NCBI GenBank assembly: GCA_963813345.1 | Contig: CAWEYR010000008.1 | Coordinates: forward strand, 32,448 to 96,447 | Direction of reading: 5' to 3' | Length of the DNA stretch: 64,000 nt | DNA from: CAWDDA01 sp963813345 | GTDB lineage: Bacteria > Acidobacteriota > Blastocatellia > RBC074 | Shown here: in pieces, positions 1 through 9,229 of the stretch | Layout of the letters: each line of letters begins with the position of its first letter | How positions within the stretch are numbered: position 1 is the stretch's first letter | Made by a program: the position numbers and the translations under genes | The notes under the pieces: generated by a model | Told to the model about the DNA's origin: nothing | Database searches by the model: none | What the model saw: the letters and a program-made list of their open reading frames with translations, nothing else

Positions 1-1
1 A

Positions 2-847
2 TGTCACATGTGCTACCACTTTCCGATCATGCCGCGTCTCTTCATGGCGCTTCAACAGGAAGATCGCCGCCCTGTTGTTGAGATCATCGAGCACACACCA
101 GAGATACCAGCGAGCGCTCAATGGGGGATGTTTCTGCGCAATCACGACGAGCTGACACTCGAGATGGTGACTGATGAGGAGCGCGATTACCTTTACTCTG
201 AATATGCTAAGGATCCGCGGATGAGGCTCAACATGGGTATCCGCCGCCGTCTTGCGCCGCTGCTCGAGAACAGCCGGCGCGCCATCGAGCTTTTGAATTC
301 GCTGCTCTTCAGTCTTCCGGGCAGCCCGTTTTTATACTATGGCGACGAGATTGCCATGGGCGACAATATCCATCTGGGTGATCGAGACGGAGTAAGAACT
401 CCGATGCAATGGTCGCTTGATCGGAACGCTGGCTTCTCGCGCGCAGATTTCGCCGCGCTCTACTTTCCACTGATCCTGGACCCGGTATATGGATATCAAT
501 CGGTTAATGTTGAAGCGCAACTTCGGCATCCCACTTCCCTGCTTCACTGGATGAAAAAGATGATTTGGCTGCGCAAACAGCACAAGGTTTTCAGTCGAGG
601 CACGCTTTCATTCATCAAACCTGAGAATCGCAAGATACTTGCTTTCACGCGTGACTATGAAGATGAGACAGTACTCTGCGTTTTCAATCTCGCGCGCTCG
701 TCTCAGCCTGTAGTCCTGGAGTTGAACCGGTATGAAGGCAGGACACCTGTCGATCTGCAGTACCAGGTCGAGTTCCCGAGAATCTCAGCGAAACCCTACC
801 AGCTGGCTCTGAATGAGTATGGATTCTATTGGTTTCGACTTGTTTGA
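2..847 (+). CDS. treS: Trehalose synthase (maltose alpha-D-glucosyltransferase), C-terminal part
   Basis: This is the C-terminal part of a GH13 trehalose synthase, which interconverts maltose and trehalose in the cytoplasm. The frame is open to the left edge, so the N-terminus lies outside the window. Family hallmarks are visible: the start reads ECHM/CYHFP-like, followed by FLRNHDELTLEM (the conserved catalytic-barrel HD pair), FLYYGDEIAMGDN and DRDGVRTPMQWS. A C-terminal beta domain follows (TLSFIKPENRKILAFTRDY) and the stop is at 847. It converges with the debranching enzyme on the other strand. TreS often occurs with maltokinase and glgE or with TreYZ; only treZ is seen here. Identification is firm; only completeness is unknown. 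Confidence 0.95.
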   Translation, partial: CHMCYHFPIMPRLFMALQQEDRRPVVEIIEHTPEIPASAQWGMFLRNHDELTLEMVTDEERDYLYSEYAKDPRMRLNMGIRRRLAPLLENSRRAIELLNSLLFSLPGSPFLYYGDEIAMGDNIHLGDRDGVRTPMQWSLDRNAGFSRADFAALYFPLILDPVYGYQSVNVEAQLRHPTSLLHWMKKMIWLRKQHKVFSRGTLSFIKPENRKILAFTRDYEDETVLCVFNLARSSQPVVLELNRYEGRTPVDLQYQVEFPRISAKPYQLALNEYGFYWFRLV

Positions 848-850
848 ATC

Positions 851-1019
851 GGGGAGCAGGGGTCAGGGGTCAGGGGTCGGGGATCAGGGGTCATGGGAGT
901 TTAAGCTTTGAGATCTGTGCTCGAGTCAGTAATTAAGCTTAAGACTTCCGAATGACAAGAAGCCACAATCTAAAGCTCTCGAACTCCTGACCCCTGACCC
1001 CTGACCCCTCCCTGCTCCC
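851..1019. repeat. GGGGTCA-rich inverted repeat
   Basis: The left arm (851-897) carries several GGGGTCA units and the right arm (981-1019) carries the same units in reverse complement, so the pair can fold into a long hairpin. It lies between the convergent treS and debranching enzyme genes and could act as a bidirectional terminator. Similar GGGGTCA runs recur at about 21799-21822 and 25908-25930, always after the end of a gene. Confidence 0.75.
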
Positions 1020-3049
1020 GTCTTAACCCAGCATCGAAGCACCTCGGCGACGCTCCAGGCCTGGGAGATGCAACCTCTCGGATGATAGGACTCTTCTGCG
1101 TCGAAGATCTCGCTTATGGAGCCGATACACGCGTCATTAAGGTGCGAGTCAAATGCCGTGAGGAACTCGCGCGCTGCCGCTTGTATCTGACGGATGCACC
1201 CGCAACCACGCATCGATGAAAGGTCCTATCAACCATGCCCAGACCGTTCCCTGATGATATGCCGCGTCTCGCGATCGCAGGTCGCCATCATACTTCGATT
1301 TGTAATCTGGATGAGACGGAGAGAGTGTCCGCAATCCAAACGGGGTCATCAGGTCGTCGATCACCTTATTCAAAACCAACTCCCACTTGTTCTCGTCAAG
1401 AATCGGATACTTGAGCGAAATGGCGATCAACTGATTCGGACGGCAAGCCGCATCATTGCCGTTGTCACCGTCGATAACGTCATAAAGATAGCCGCCCTCG
1501 CTGTACCAGAAGCGTTCGTTGAATGAGCGTCGAGCTCGGTCCGCATTCTCCGCGATTACGGAAGCTTGACCACCGTCTGTCTTCTTCACTCAACCAGCGC
1601 GCAAGCAATGAGAGCGCGTTGTACCAGAGCGCATTGATCTCAACGGCCTTGCCGCCACGCGGAGTGACAACCCAGTCGCCGACCTTCGCATCCATCCAGG
1701 TCAGCTGATAGCCTTCCGCTCCCTGTCGCAAGAGACCATCTTTCGGATCGACTCCGATTCCGAAATGCGTCCCCTTCAGATGCGCAGCTCACGATCTCGG
1801 TCAAAACCGGAAGCAATGACGCTTAGCGTTTCTCTATCTCCGGTCGCTTCGAGATATCGATCGAGTGCGTGAAACATCCAAAGAGTGGCGTCCACAGTAT
1901 GGTACAGGCCTTCTTTCTCACCCTCCGGGAACAAGTTCGGTATCAGTCCATCGCGCATGTGCTGCGCAAATGTCCGAAGCAGCCATCGGGCTTCGTGATA
2001 GCGTCCGGTCGTGAGACTTAATCCCTCGAAGCGAGATCATCGTGTCGCGACCCCAATCTGTGAACCAGTGATACCCGGCGATTACTGTTCGCACCTCTTC
2101 CCCGGCGGCTCGCGCACGGGCGGCTTCCTCGATACGACAGGTCGGAATGATCATGAACTGATCAGCAGCCAGAACCAGCTCACTTCCGAGACCAGCTTGA
2201 GCTTCGGTTGAAGCGGCAGTGAAAAGGCGGGACTTGCGTTCGACATCCGCTGCCAGGGCATCCTCAGGCGACAGCGACGAGATCGTCTCCCAGGATTCTG
2301 TTGAAGCAGTGAATGTCGCGCCGAGCTCAGGACGCAGAGTCACCTTGAACTCGCCAGGACACCAGAGCACTCCCTGCGAGTCATACCCGCGCCGTGCTTC
2401 TACCCTGTAAAAATGATCCTTGAGGACGCCCTTCTCGAATGTGGCGGACGATGCATCCCCGTTCAAATGAAGACGAAGCGTCGGCGAGTCCGCGCTTCTA
2501 CTTACCTCGTATTGGTCGTCGATGATGGTCACAGTATAATGATCTTTCCACGGCTCGCTGACCGAGTCCCTCGTGCGCGCGAATGGAGATTTCGGGTTGA
2601 AGCAGAAGCGTGGCGTCGGCTGTCCTCGAGAGCAATTTGTAGATTAAGTGAACGGTGTTGTGGTGATGCGGCATGACAATCCGCTTCTCGAGCACGAGAT
2701 CGTCAATCTCAAAACGCCATACCGGAAGGCCCATTTCGAGGCGAAACTCCGCCAGGTACTCTGCTCCCGGCAATGCTACATGCCCTGGCGAGGGCTCTTC
2801 CCCGCAGAGTTCTATGATCTTGCCGTTTGCCAGCTGCAGAGCCTCGCTCAGATGATTGAGCATCATTATGCGGCCGAGCGGTGCTGGAAGGGCTGCCACC
2901 AACAACCCATGAAATCGTCGCGTCGGGAGACCCGCGATCGTGCCCGAAGCGTAGCCTCCAAGTCCATTTGTCACGAGCCATTCCTGACGCAGGAACTCGT
3001 CAGGATTCTTTCTGCCCGGCCAGACCAGCTTTCGAAGAGTTTTACTCAT
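926..3049 (-). CDS. Glycogen debranching enzyme (amylo-alpha-1,6-glucosidase), frameshifted
   Basis: The protein is homologous along its whole length to bacterial amylo-alpha-1,6-glucosidases (GDE family, cytoplasmic removal of alpha-1,6 branches). The N-terminal glycogen-debranching domain starts MSKTLRKLVWPG and includes NGLGGYASGTIAGLPTRR. The catalytic (alpha/alpha)6 domain has WFTDWGRDTMISL, DATLWMFHALDRYL, EINALWYNALSLLA and YHQGTVWAWLIGPF, and ends GCISQAWSVAEVLR. The reading jumps frame about five times (near 2515, 1935, 1750, 1530 and 1180), yet each piece continues the family alignment. The last codons to 926 run into the GGGGTCA repeat and are probably not native. Its start overlaps the treZ stop by 8 bases, so the two are translationally coupled. 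The frameshifts are probably sequence errors; a real pseudogene is the alternative. Confidence 0.85.
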
Positions 3050-4946
3050 CGACTGTCTTTTTTCCTTTTCTGAGAATCACTGAACGCCTTACAGGCTTCA
3101 TTGCAATAGCCGAATGAGCCGGCAGGCGCCAGTTTTCGCGAGAATCAGGTGAAGCTGTACCAAGACCGCCATATCCGGGTGCTTCGCTTGACCAGAGCAC
3201 CGACCATTGCGCCTTGAGCGGAGGAGCAAGCAATGGCTCCGGTGCCGGGTTGATATGCGCATCCATTCCCAGGTTGACCAGGAGCAGACGGTCATCGTCA
3301 TCATCCCCGAAAAATCGAAGAACGAATGCGTGCGCACCAAGAACTGCTCCGTCGACTCCACCGCACCGCTGAAGCCGGAAGGTCGGATCTTCACGCCTCA
3401 GCTTCAACAGGTCGCGGTGCAACTCATATATCGGGGCGTGCGATATTCGTTCACTAAGGTCGAGCTTAGACCGCTCGAAAGTCTCGAGGTCGGACGGATT
3501 TTCAAGACAACGCTGGATCTCGGGCGTAGCGAGACTCCTGAACTGCTTCAAGAACGCTTTTCGGCCGTGAGACACGAGTCTCGCCAGATCAGCGTTGTGA
3601 TCTGCAAAATAGAAGAACGGGCTCGACGCACCGAACTCCTGACCCTGAAACAGCATTGGTGTTCCAGGCGCAAGGAGCAAGAGAGCCGTGATTGCCCGGT
3701 ATAACCCGGGACTTGATAAAACATGGCAGCGTTCGCCACGACCGGAATTTGCAATCTGATCGTGATTTTGAATGAAGGTGATGAAAGTAGCCGGGGCAAG
3801 TCTCAGGCCCGGAGTGCCGCGACGTTTCTTCTGCCACTTATACCACTGCCCCTGGTACAAGTAGCCGTACTTGACTGCAGAGATGAACTCCTGCGGTTGG
3901 CCGAGGTAGTCTGTATAGTACGCTTCGTTGTGTCCCGTGAGCGCGACCATCGCGCTGTGATGAAAATCATCGTTCCAGAGTGCATCCATGCCGAAACCTC
4001 CAGCATTTTTCTGGATGCACAAGTTGCACGTCCTGTGGCTCATTTTCAGCAACAACGACGGTCGCCCGGTCGCCCGCAGTCTCACGGACACAGCGAGTAA
4101 CTGCCCGAAGAATGTGGTCGTCTGAAGAGTCGTAGATGTTCTGTGTCGCATCGAGCCTCAACCCATCGAGATGAAATTCATCGATCCAATACCGCGCATT
4201 TTCGAGAACAAACTCGCGGACGGGACCCGAGTTCTCACCATCAAAATTGATTGCCTCTCCCCAGTCGGTCCTGTGTCTGCGAGTGAAGTAGTCTGCAGAG
4301 AATTCTTTAAGATAGTTACCATCCGGACCAAAATGGTTGTAGACAACGTCGAGAATCACTCCGATGTTCAATGCGTGGGCACGATCAACAAAGCGCCGGA
4401 AATCATCCGGCGTCCCATAAAGGCGAGTCGGTGCAAAGAGGTTGACTCCGTCATAGCCCCAACCGAAGCGACCAGGAAAATCGGCGATCGGCATCACCTC
4501 GATAAGCGAGATCCCAAGCTCTGCGAGTTCAGCGAGCTCGGCCTGCGCTGACGTCCACGTGCCTTCGCGTGTGAACGTGCCGACGTGCATTTCGTACACG
4601 ATCTGCGCCCGGACAGACTGACGCCGTTCCATGAACCGTCATTCCATTTGAAGTTCCGGGAATCGACTACTTCTGAAGGACCGTGAGGTCCGTCAGGTTG
4701 ATAGCGGGAAGCTGGATCGGGATAGAGCTGATCTGAATTGTCGAGGCAAAAGCGATACCGTGTCCCTGCCTTCGCATCTTCCACGAGGCCGGAAAAGTAT
4801 CCATCGCGTTCAGCTTTTAAGTCGTAACAGCCCGAGCCGTTTATAGCTACGGCTACTTTGCGTCTACGCGGAGCCCAGACGCGAAAATGTACACCCCCCT
4901 CCGCGACTACTTCGGCTCCGATTCTCCGGCGACGGATTCTTTCCAT
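3042..4946 (-). CDS. treZ: Malto-oligosyltrehalose trehalohydrolase, frameshifted
   Basis: TreZ releases trehalose from maltooligosyl-trehalose, the second step of the TreYZ pathway. The N-terminal CBM48-like domain has VHFRVWAPRRRKVAVAI. The GH13 barrel follows with YEMHVGTFTREGTW, GWGYDGVNLFAPTRLYG, ILDVVYNHFGPDGNYL, FHLDGLRLDATQNI (nucleophile Asp), VVAENEPQ (acid Glu), TFITFIQNHDQIAN and LFQGQEFGASSPF. The product is about 620 residues, normal for TreZ. Frame changes occur near 4625 and 4000. The end overlaps the debranching enzyme start by 8 bases (two-gene operon). The usual partner treY is not in the window. Repeat A1 sits just upstream. Confidence 0.92.
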
Positions 4947-4976
4947 CCCAAATGCGTTTGCAAAGGGCGTTCCACG

Positions 4977-5004
4977 GTACGTTGTACCGCCTTCAGGCGG
5001 AATC
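4977..5004. repeat. Repeat family A, single copy
   Basis: A short hairpin with a core of CCGCC-TTCA-GGCGG, flanked on the left by GTACGTTGTA and on the right by AATC. It lies between the formamidase stop and the treZ start. The same element recurs six more times in the window, alone or as facing pairs (16797, 17868, 38633, 40672, 52286, 56429). Confidence 0.85.
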
Positions 5005-5018
5005 TTCTAACTCAGCAT

Positions 5019-6329
5019 TCACATAGCCCTAATTACGGCTTCTTCATCGGCGCAAGTATCGACTTTCGGGATCTTTGCCACGATGCTCACCTGTGTACCC
5101 ACAAGATCGGCCACGTCATATCGCATCGCAAAGCCCAGGATCATCGCCGATTCGGTAGAGTTCAACTTGTAGTCGCCCTCGAGCCAGCGCGCCATTTCCG
5201 TCGTCGCCCTCTGCAACGCCTGGTCGAGAGAACCTCCGATACCGATCGCCATCAGGTATTCGCCATTCTCTGCACGTGGCGTCCCTACAGACTTTTCTGA
5301 AATGACATCAACGGTGAACTCAAACTCCATCGAAGTCTCAAGTGCGTCACCCGTCAGCTCACCATCACCTTGCGCTGCATGACCGTCACCCATAAACAGC
5401 AGTGCGCCTTCATGAAATACGGGCAGATAGACCGTCGTGCCTTCGCGAATCTGGTTGTAATCCATGTTTCCACCAAAGACTCCGGAGTCACCCGTCTGAA
5501 CTACATTTCGACCAGGAGGTGCGACACCGACACATCCCATCATCGGCGCGAGAGGAATCGTCAGGGGCTTGAGCGCATCAGTGGGCTTCTCGAGGTAAGC
5601 CACGCCTTTTTCCTTATCAAGCTTCCAGCGGCTGCTGAAATCCTTTGCGCGGTTGAGATTCATCAAGTATCCGGGCCCAAGCGCATTGCCAACAATCGAT
5701 TGGCCGCTTCCTGCCCAGTCGCGATTGGTTCGAACTCTTGTTATCCGTACGACGAGCGTATCGCCAGGAACCGCACCCTCAACGAAGAAAGGGCCCGTGA
5801 GTGGATTACCGCCGCCTGATCTGCGCACCGACTTCGCATCAGTTCCGCCAGCATCCACACTCCACGTCTTGACGGTGTCTCCCGGAAAGATTTTCAGAGG
5901 CGGAGGAATCGCATAAGAGAAAACTCGATGGAATTCTGTGGGTTCGAAGGTGTGTGTCTTCGGAGCGGCTGGGCGTGCAAGAGGTCGTCGAGCGCTCCAT
6001 TTCACTTTTACTCCCGCCCATTCGCCTTCACCCTGAAGCGTGCCAGCCTGAGCCCGCCCCTTGTATGTGGCATTTATAGGCTGGCCGTTCGGCGCAAACC
6101 ACTTGAGCGTAAACTCCGCCCCCGAAATTGAGCCATCCAACTTGGACCCGGCTGACGTGCCCGTGATCTTGTCGCCTGTGACGGCAAGATTCATGCGACG
6201 AGTGCGAGTCTCGTCCGGAAACTGCTCGGTGAGTATCCAATCCCCTGAGAGGGCCCCCGAGAGATCCTGACCCGTGATCGTGGTTCCTTGAACAAGAAAA
6301 CAACTAAGAGCAAATAACAGTACGATCAT
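5019..6329 (-). CDS. Exported acetamidase/formamidase family protein
   Basis: This 436-residue protein has an N-terminal signal peptide (MIVLLFALSCFLVQG) followed by a short beta-rich domain (about residues 25-110). A full acetamidase/formamidase domain then spans about 125-430. The FmdA/AmdA-type core is recognisable: FPGDTVKTWSVDAG, NPLTGPFFVEGAVPGDTL, MMGCVGVAPP, GGNMDYNQIREGTTVYLP and FMGDGHAAQGDGE (metal and substrate residues). The family hydrolyses short amides to ammonia plus the acid. An exported form with an extra N-terminal domain is seen in soil bacteria, so this one probably acts in the periplasm. The gene is intact and stands alone; the substrate is not predictable. Confidence 0.9.
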   Translation of the reverse strand: MIVLLFALSCFLVQGTTITGQDLSGALSGDWILTEQFPDETRTRRMNLAVTGDKITGTSAGSKLDGSISGAEFTLKWFAPNGQPINATYKGRAQAGTLQGEGEWAGVKVKWSARRPLARPAAPKTHTFEPTEFHRVFSYAIPPPLKIFPGDTVKTWSVDAGGTDAKSVRRSGGGNPLTGPFFVEGAVPGDTLVVRITRVRTNRDWAGSGQSIVGNALGPGYLMNLNRAKDFSSRWKLDKEKGVAYLEKPTDALKPLTIPLAPMMGCVGVAPPGRNVVQTGDSGVFGGNMDYNQIREGTTVYLPVFHEGALLFMGDGHAAQGDGELTGDALETSMEFEFTVDVISEKSVGTPRAENGEYLMAIGIGGSLDQALQRATTEMARWLEGDYKLNSTESAMILGFAMRYDVADLVGTQVSIVAKIPKVDTCADEEAVIRAM

Positions 6330-6576
6330 GCTTCAACTCCTTCAATCATGCTCGCTCCCTGTTATCTACGTTGACTCACTGAATAGTGGCAGCAGAAGAT
6401 TCGATGCGCAAGGAACTGAGCCCGAGACATGTCGCTGGCGCAATCTGCGTGACATCTGATTGTCAGGAGCGCTAGTTCAAGACTTTGACCGCCGATTCGG
6501 CTCCGAGGGTTAGCTTGATCGCTACCGGATCACGGTTCGGAAATGAGATCGCGCGGGTCCCGCGGGTCTCAGTGAT

Positions 6577-6655
6577 CAGTAGCCACGACTGTAACGGGAC
6601 GGCTCGCGACACACAGTGCCGTGTGAGTGAGACCCTCCCTCACGGTCGGGCAACT
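6577..6655. repeat. Repeat family F, diverged copy
   Basis: This stretch matches the clean family-F inverted repeat at 56316-56390 in order and spacing: CAGTAGCC..., then GCGACACA in the loop, then CCCTCCCTCACGGTCGGGC on the right arm. The left arm has several substitutions, so the hairpin is weaker. Two copies 50 kb apart indicate a dispersed element. Confidence 0.7.
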
Positions 6656-7334
6656 GACACCTACGTCGATAATGGCCCCATGATTTACGTGGGATCGCAC
6701 GAAGTCTGCAGAGCCTGAAACTTCGTTCCGACCAGGGATCTATTGAGCGCCGGTATAAGCCGGCATATCGCGTTTAGCTCGATCACGCCGCTGTTACCAA
6801 GGACAGATCGACATCAGATTACGCTTGCCGAAGCGCACAACGCAACGCTTTGTATTCGATGAATAGTTCGAATTAATGACTCAATGGCGAATATGTTTTC
6901 ACATGGCTTTCCAAATCTGCGCTGGGACCCGAAAACTGTTGGACGATTGTTGATTATCAATTAGGGAAGATTTGATGATGCCAAGCGTTAAGCGCTTATC
7001 CATCCGGGTGAGCACCTCTGCGGACAGAGTTGGAGAAAAGCCCATTCTCAAGATGAGCGCGGCGCGAACGGGCACGCCAGCTGCAGGTACCCAGGAATCG
7101 CATCCTACAGGGAGATCAACGGTTCTCAAACGGACAGCGCGCGATCACGGGCGATACGGCACTGCGTCTTGGCCATTTTTTCGGTACAAGCGCCCAGTTT
7201 TGGCTGAATCTGCAGAGCTTGTACGATTTGCGTCGCGCCGAGGAAAAGGCAGGGAAGTGCGATCAAGGCACTTCCGAAACTCAAGCGACGAGATCGAGTC
7301 GCGGCATAACGACGTGGCTAGGTTTAGTCCGGAA

Positions 7335-7462
7335 CGTGCTGAGTGCTGGGTATGGAGTTCCTGATAGCTGGTCCTAGCATTGCTCCACACGAGGTTTGAA
7401 TGCAAGCTTCAAGCTTAGAAGCTTGCACTCAGCACCCAGCACTCAGCACCCAGCACTCTGCA
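7335..7462. repeat. Repeat family B/C, inverted pair
   Basis: The left arm is GTGCTGAGTGCTGGGTATGG and the right arm repeats CAGCACCCAGCACTCAGCACC. An inner AAGCTTCAAGCTTAGAAGCTT segment resembles the GAGTTCAAGCTTTAGCTTG core of the other copies. It ends just before the kdpD stop codon (7466-7468 on the minus strand), so it may act as the terminator of the kdp operon. Confidence 0.75.
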
Positions 7463-7465
7463 TCC

Positions 7466-8606
7466 CTATTCCCCGAGCGGCACGACATGCACATTGGCGT
7501 CTCTGACTTCCGAAAGAAAGCGGTTAATGACAGAGCCGTGAAGTAACACGTCCCACCTGAGAGCGCGCTGATTGACCGAAAATAACGTGCGTGATTCCTT
7601 CGCGGCGGGCAAAATCGATCAGACAGTCGGCCACATTACGCCCTCTAAGGCGTACTACTTCGGCGCCAAGTTCTTCCGCGAAACGGATGTTCTCCTGGAG
7701 TGCCGCGTAGTCCTGTGGCTTGATCCGGCCAGCCTCTTCCTGCGGAGTTTCCACGTAAACCGCGAACCAGTCGGAGGCCAGACGTCCGGCAATTCGTGAG
7801 CCAGTGCGCAGAAGCTTCTTGCCGCTCCCGCGCGACGCCATGCAAACCATCACTTTCTCCGGAATTACGGAATGCTCGAGCCCTTCGCGCTCACGATAGT
7901 GCTGTGCCTTCGCCGCCTGGTCCTCCGCCGCCTGGCGAAGCGCAAGTTCTCTCAGTGTCAGAAGATTACCCTTGCGAAAGAAGTTATTGAGTGACTGTTC
8001 AATCTTCTCGACACCATAAATCTTTCCCTGACGCAGCCGCGTTCTCAGGGTCTCAATCGAAACGTCGACATCGACGACTTCGTCTGCCTGTCGCAGAAAC
8101 GAATCCGGGACGGTTTCTCGAACCTGCACTCCAGTGGTCCTGGTGACAACATCATTGAGCGATTCAATATGCTGAATGTTGACAGCTGTGATGACAGAGA
8201 TGCCGTGGTCGAGCAGTTCAAGGACATCTTCGTATCGCTTGCGGTGCTTCGAGCCGGGAACGTTAGTGTGCGCCAGCTCATCAACGATCGCGATTGTGGG
8301 CTTGCGGGCGATGATTGCATCGACATCCATCTCCTCCAGCACCACACCTCGATACTCGATTTGCTTGAGTGGAACGCGTTCGATTCCCAGGATCAGAGTC
8401 TCAGTCTCTGCGCGGCCGTGAGCCTCAATGAACCCGATCACTATGTCTACGTTCTGCCGCTTGAGCCCATGGGCATCCTCGAGCATCTGGTAGGTCTTGC
8501 CCACTCCGGGGGCCGCGCCGATATAAACTCGAAGACGTGCTCGCTCGCTCGCTTTGATCTTGGCGAGCAAACTCTCCGGTGATGGCCTGTTCTCCTCGGT
8601 GAGCAT
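7466..8606 (-). CDS. kdpD: KdpD sensor half (KdpD domain + UspA domain), no kinase
   Basis: This is the cytoplasmic N-terminal half of the potassium sensor KdpD, about 380 residues. The KdpD domain has a Walker A (IGAAPGVGKTYQML), Walker-B-like IVDELAHTNVPGSKH and TAVNIQHIESLND. A UspA-like domain follows (VMVCMASRGSGKKLLRTG) up to HVIFGQSARSQ. One frameshift near 7550 hides the true end: the next frame reads RWDVLLHGSVINRFLSEV and VHVVPLGE-stop at 7466. No membrane or histidine-kinase region follows; these are encoded separately at 14266-15425. It is the last gene of the kdp operon, 12 bases after kdpC. Confidence 0.93.
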
Positions 8607-8618
8607 TCCTGCGTTTGG

Positions 8619-9197
8619 CTACTGGCTCTTTCGCGGGAATCGGCTATCCATATCCAGATTTAACTCGAGCACATTCACTCGAGGCTCACCCAGCAGCCCG
8701 AGCTCCCGTCCTTCAGTGTGTTCGCGAACCACGCTGCGAATCTGCTCTTCGCTCACACCGCGCTCACGTGCAACGCGCGGTACCTGAAACTCAGCTGCCG
8801 CCGGTGAAATGTGCGGATCCAGCCCTGAAGCTGACGTAGTCACCAGGTCCACGGGCACCGGCATTCCCGGATTCTCCGCCTGCACCTTCTCAGCATCAGC
8901 CTTCACGCGGTCGATAAGCTTCTTGTTGGTTGGCCCATAATTCGTTCCCGCCGACGACGTGCCATCATAACCGGCGGCTCCTGCAGCGGACGGTCGCGAT
9001 CTAAAGTAGCCGGGCGAAGAGAACGGCTGGCCGATGATCCGCGATCCGATAATCTTGCCATCGCGCTCGATCAACTGTCCATTCGCCTTGCCGGGAAAGA
9101 TCACCTGCGCGATTCCCGTTACAACGAGTGGGTAGATAAGTCCCAACAGTACCGTCGTCACAAGTGTCATCAGAATCGAAGTTACTAAGTTTTTCAT
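8619..9197 (-). CDS. kdpC: Potassium-transporting ATPase subunit C
   Basis: KdpC is the small single-span subunit that stabilises the KdpFABC potassium pump. The ATG at 9197 gives 192 residues with an N-terminal membrane helix (MKNLVTSILMTLVTTVLLG). The family signatures are GSRIIGQPFSSPGYFRSRPSA, TSASGLDPHISPAAAEFQ and a C-terminal LNLDMDS. A purine-rich GGACGA precedes this ATG. A GTG at 9233 overlapping the kdpB stop (GTGA) is an alternative start that would add 12 residues. The gene is intact and lies between kdpB and the kdpD sensor half. Confidence 0.95.
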   Translation of the reverse strand: MKNLVTSILMTLVTTVLLGLIYPLVVTGIAQVIFPGKANGQLIERDGKIIGSRIIGQPFSSPGYFRSRPSAAGAAGYDGTSSAGTNYGPTNKKLIDRVKADAEKVQAENPGMPVPVDLVTTSASGLDPHISPAAAEFQVPRVARERGVSEEQIRSVVREHTEGRELGLLGEPRVNVLELNLDMDSRFPRKSQ

Positions 9198-9229
9198 CGC
9201 TCGTCCGTTTATTGTGTAGTTCGAGTTAC

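Larger units (their letters stand above)
6330..7465. other. 1.1-kb region with no recognisable gene
   Basis: Nothing here reads as a protein family in any frame, and I see no tRNA cloverleaf. The short open frames lack a ribosome-binding site and any known motif. The interval holds the upstream region of the formamidase gene, a worn copy of repeat family F (6577-6655) and repeat pair BC at the right end (7335-7462). It may be an eroded gene. Confidence 0.5.

Noticed and set aside
851..1019. GGGGTCA repeats as a possible CRISPR or minisatellite
   Set aside because: Units are 7 bases long without spacers and arranged as an inverted pair; there are no cas genes nearby.
926..3049. Real pseudogene status for the debranching enzyme
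   Set aside because: All catalytic segments are intact and the whole window shows the same kind of indels, so decay of this one gene is not the simplest explanation; not excluded.
6972..7364. 130-codon frame in the gene-free interval
   Set aside because: No recognisable motif, no ribosome-binding site, and its end runs into repeat B/C.
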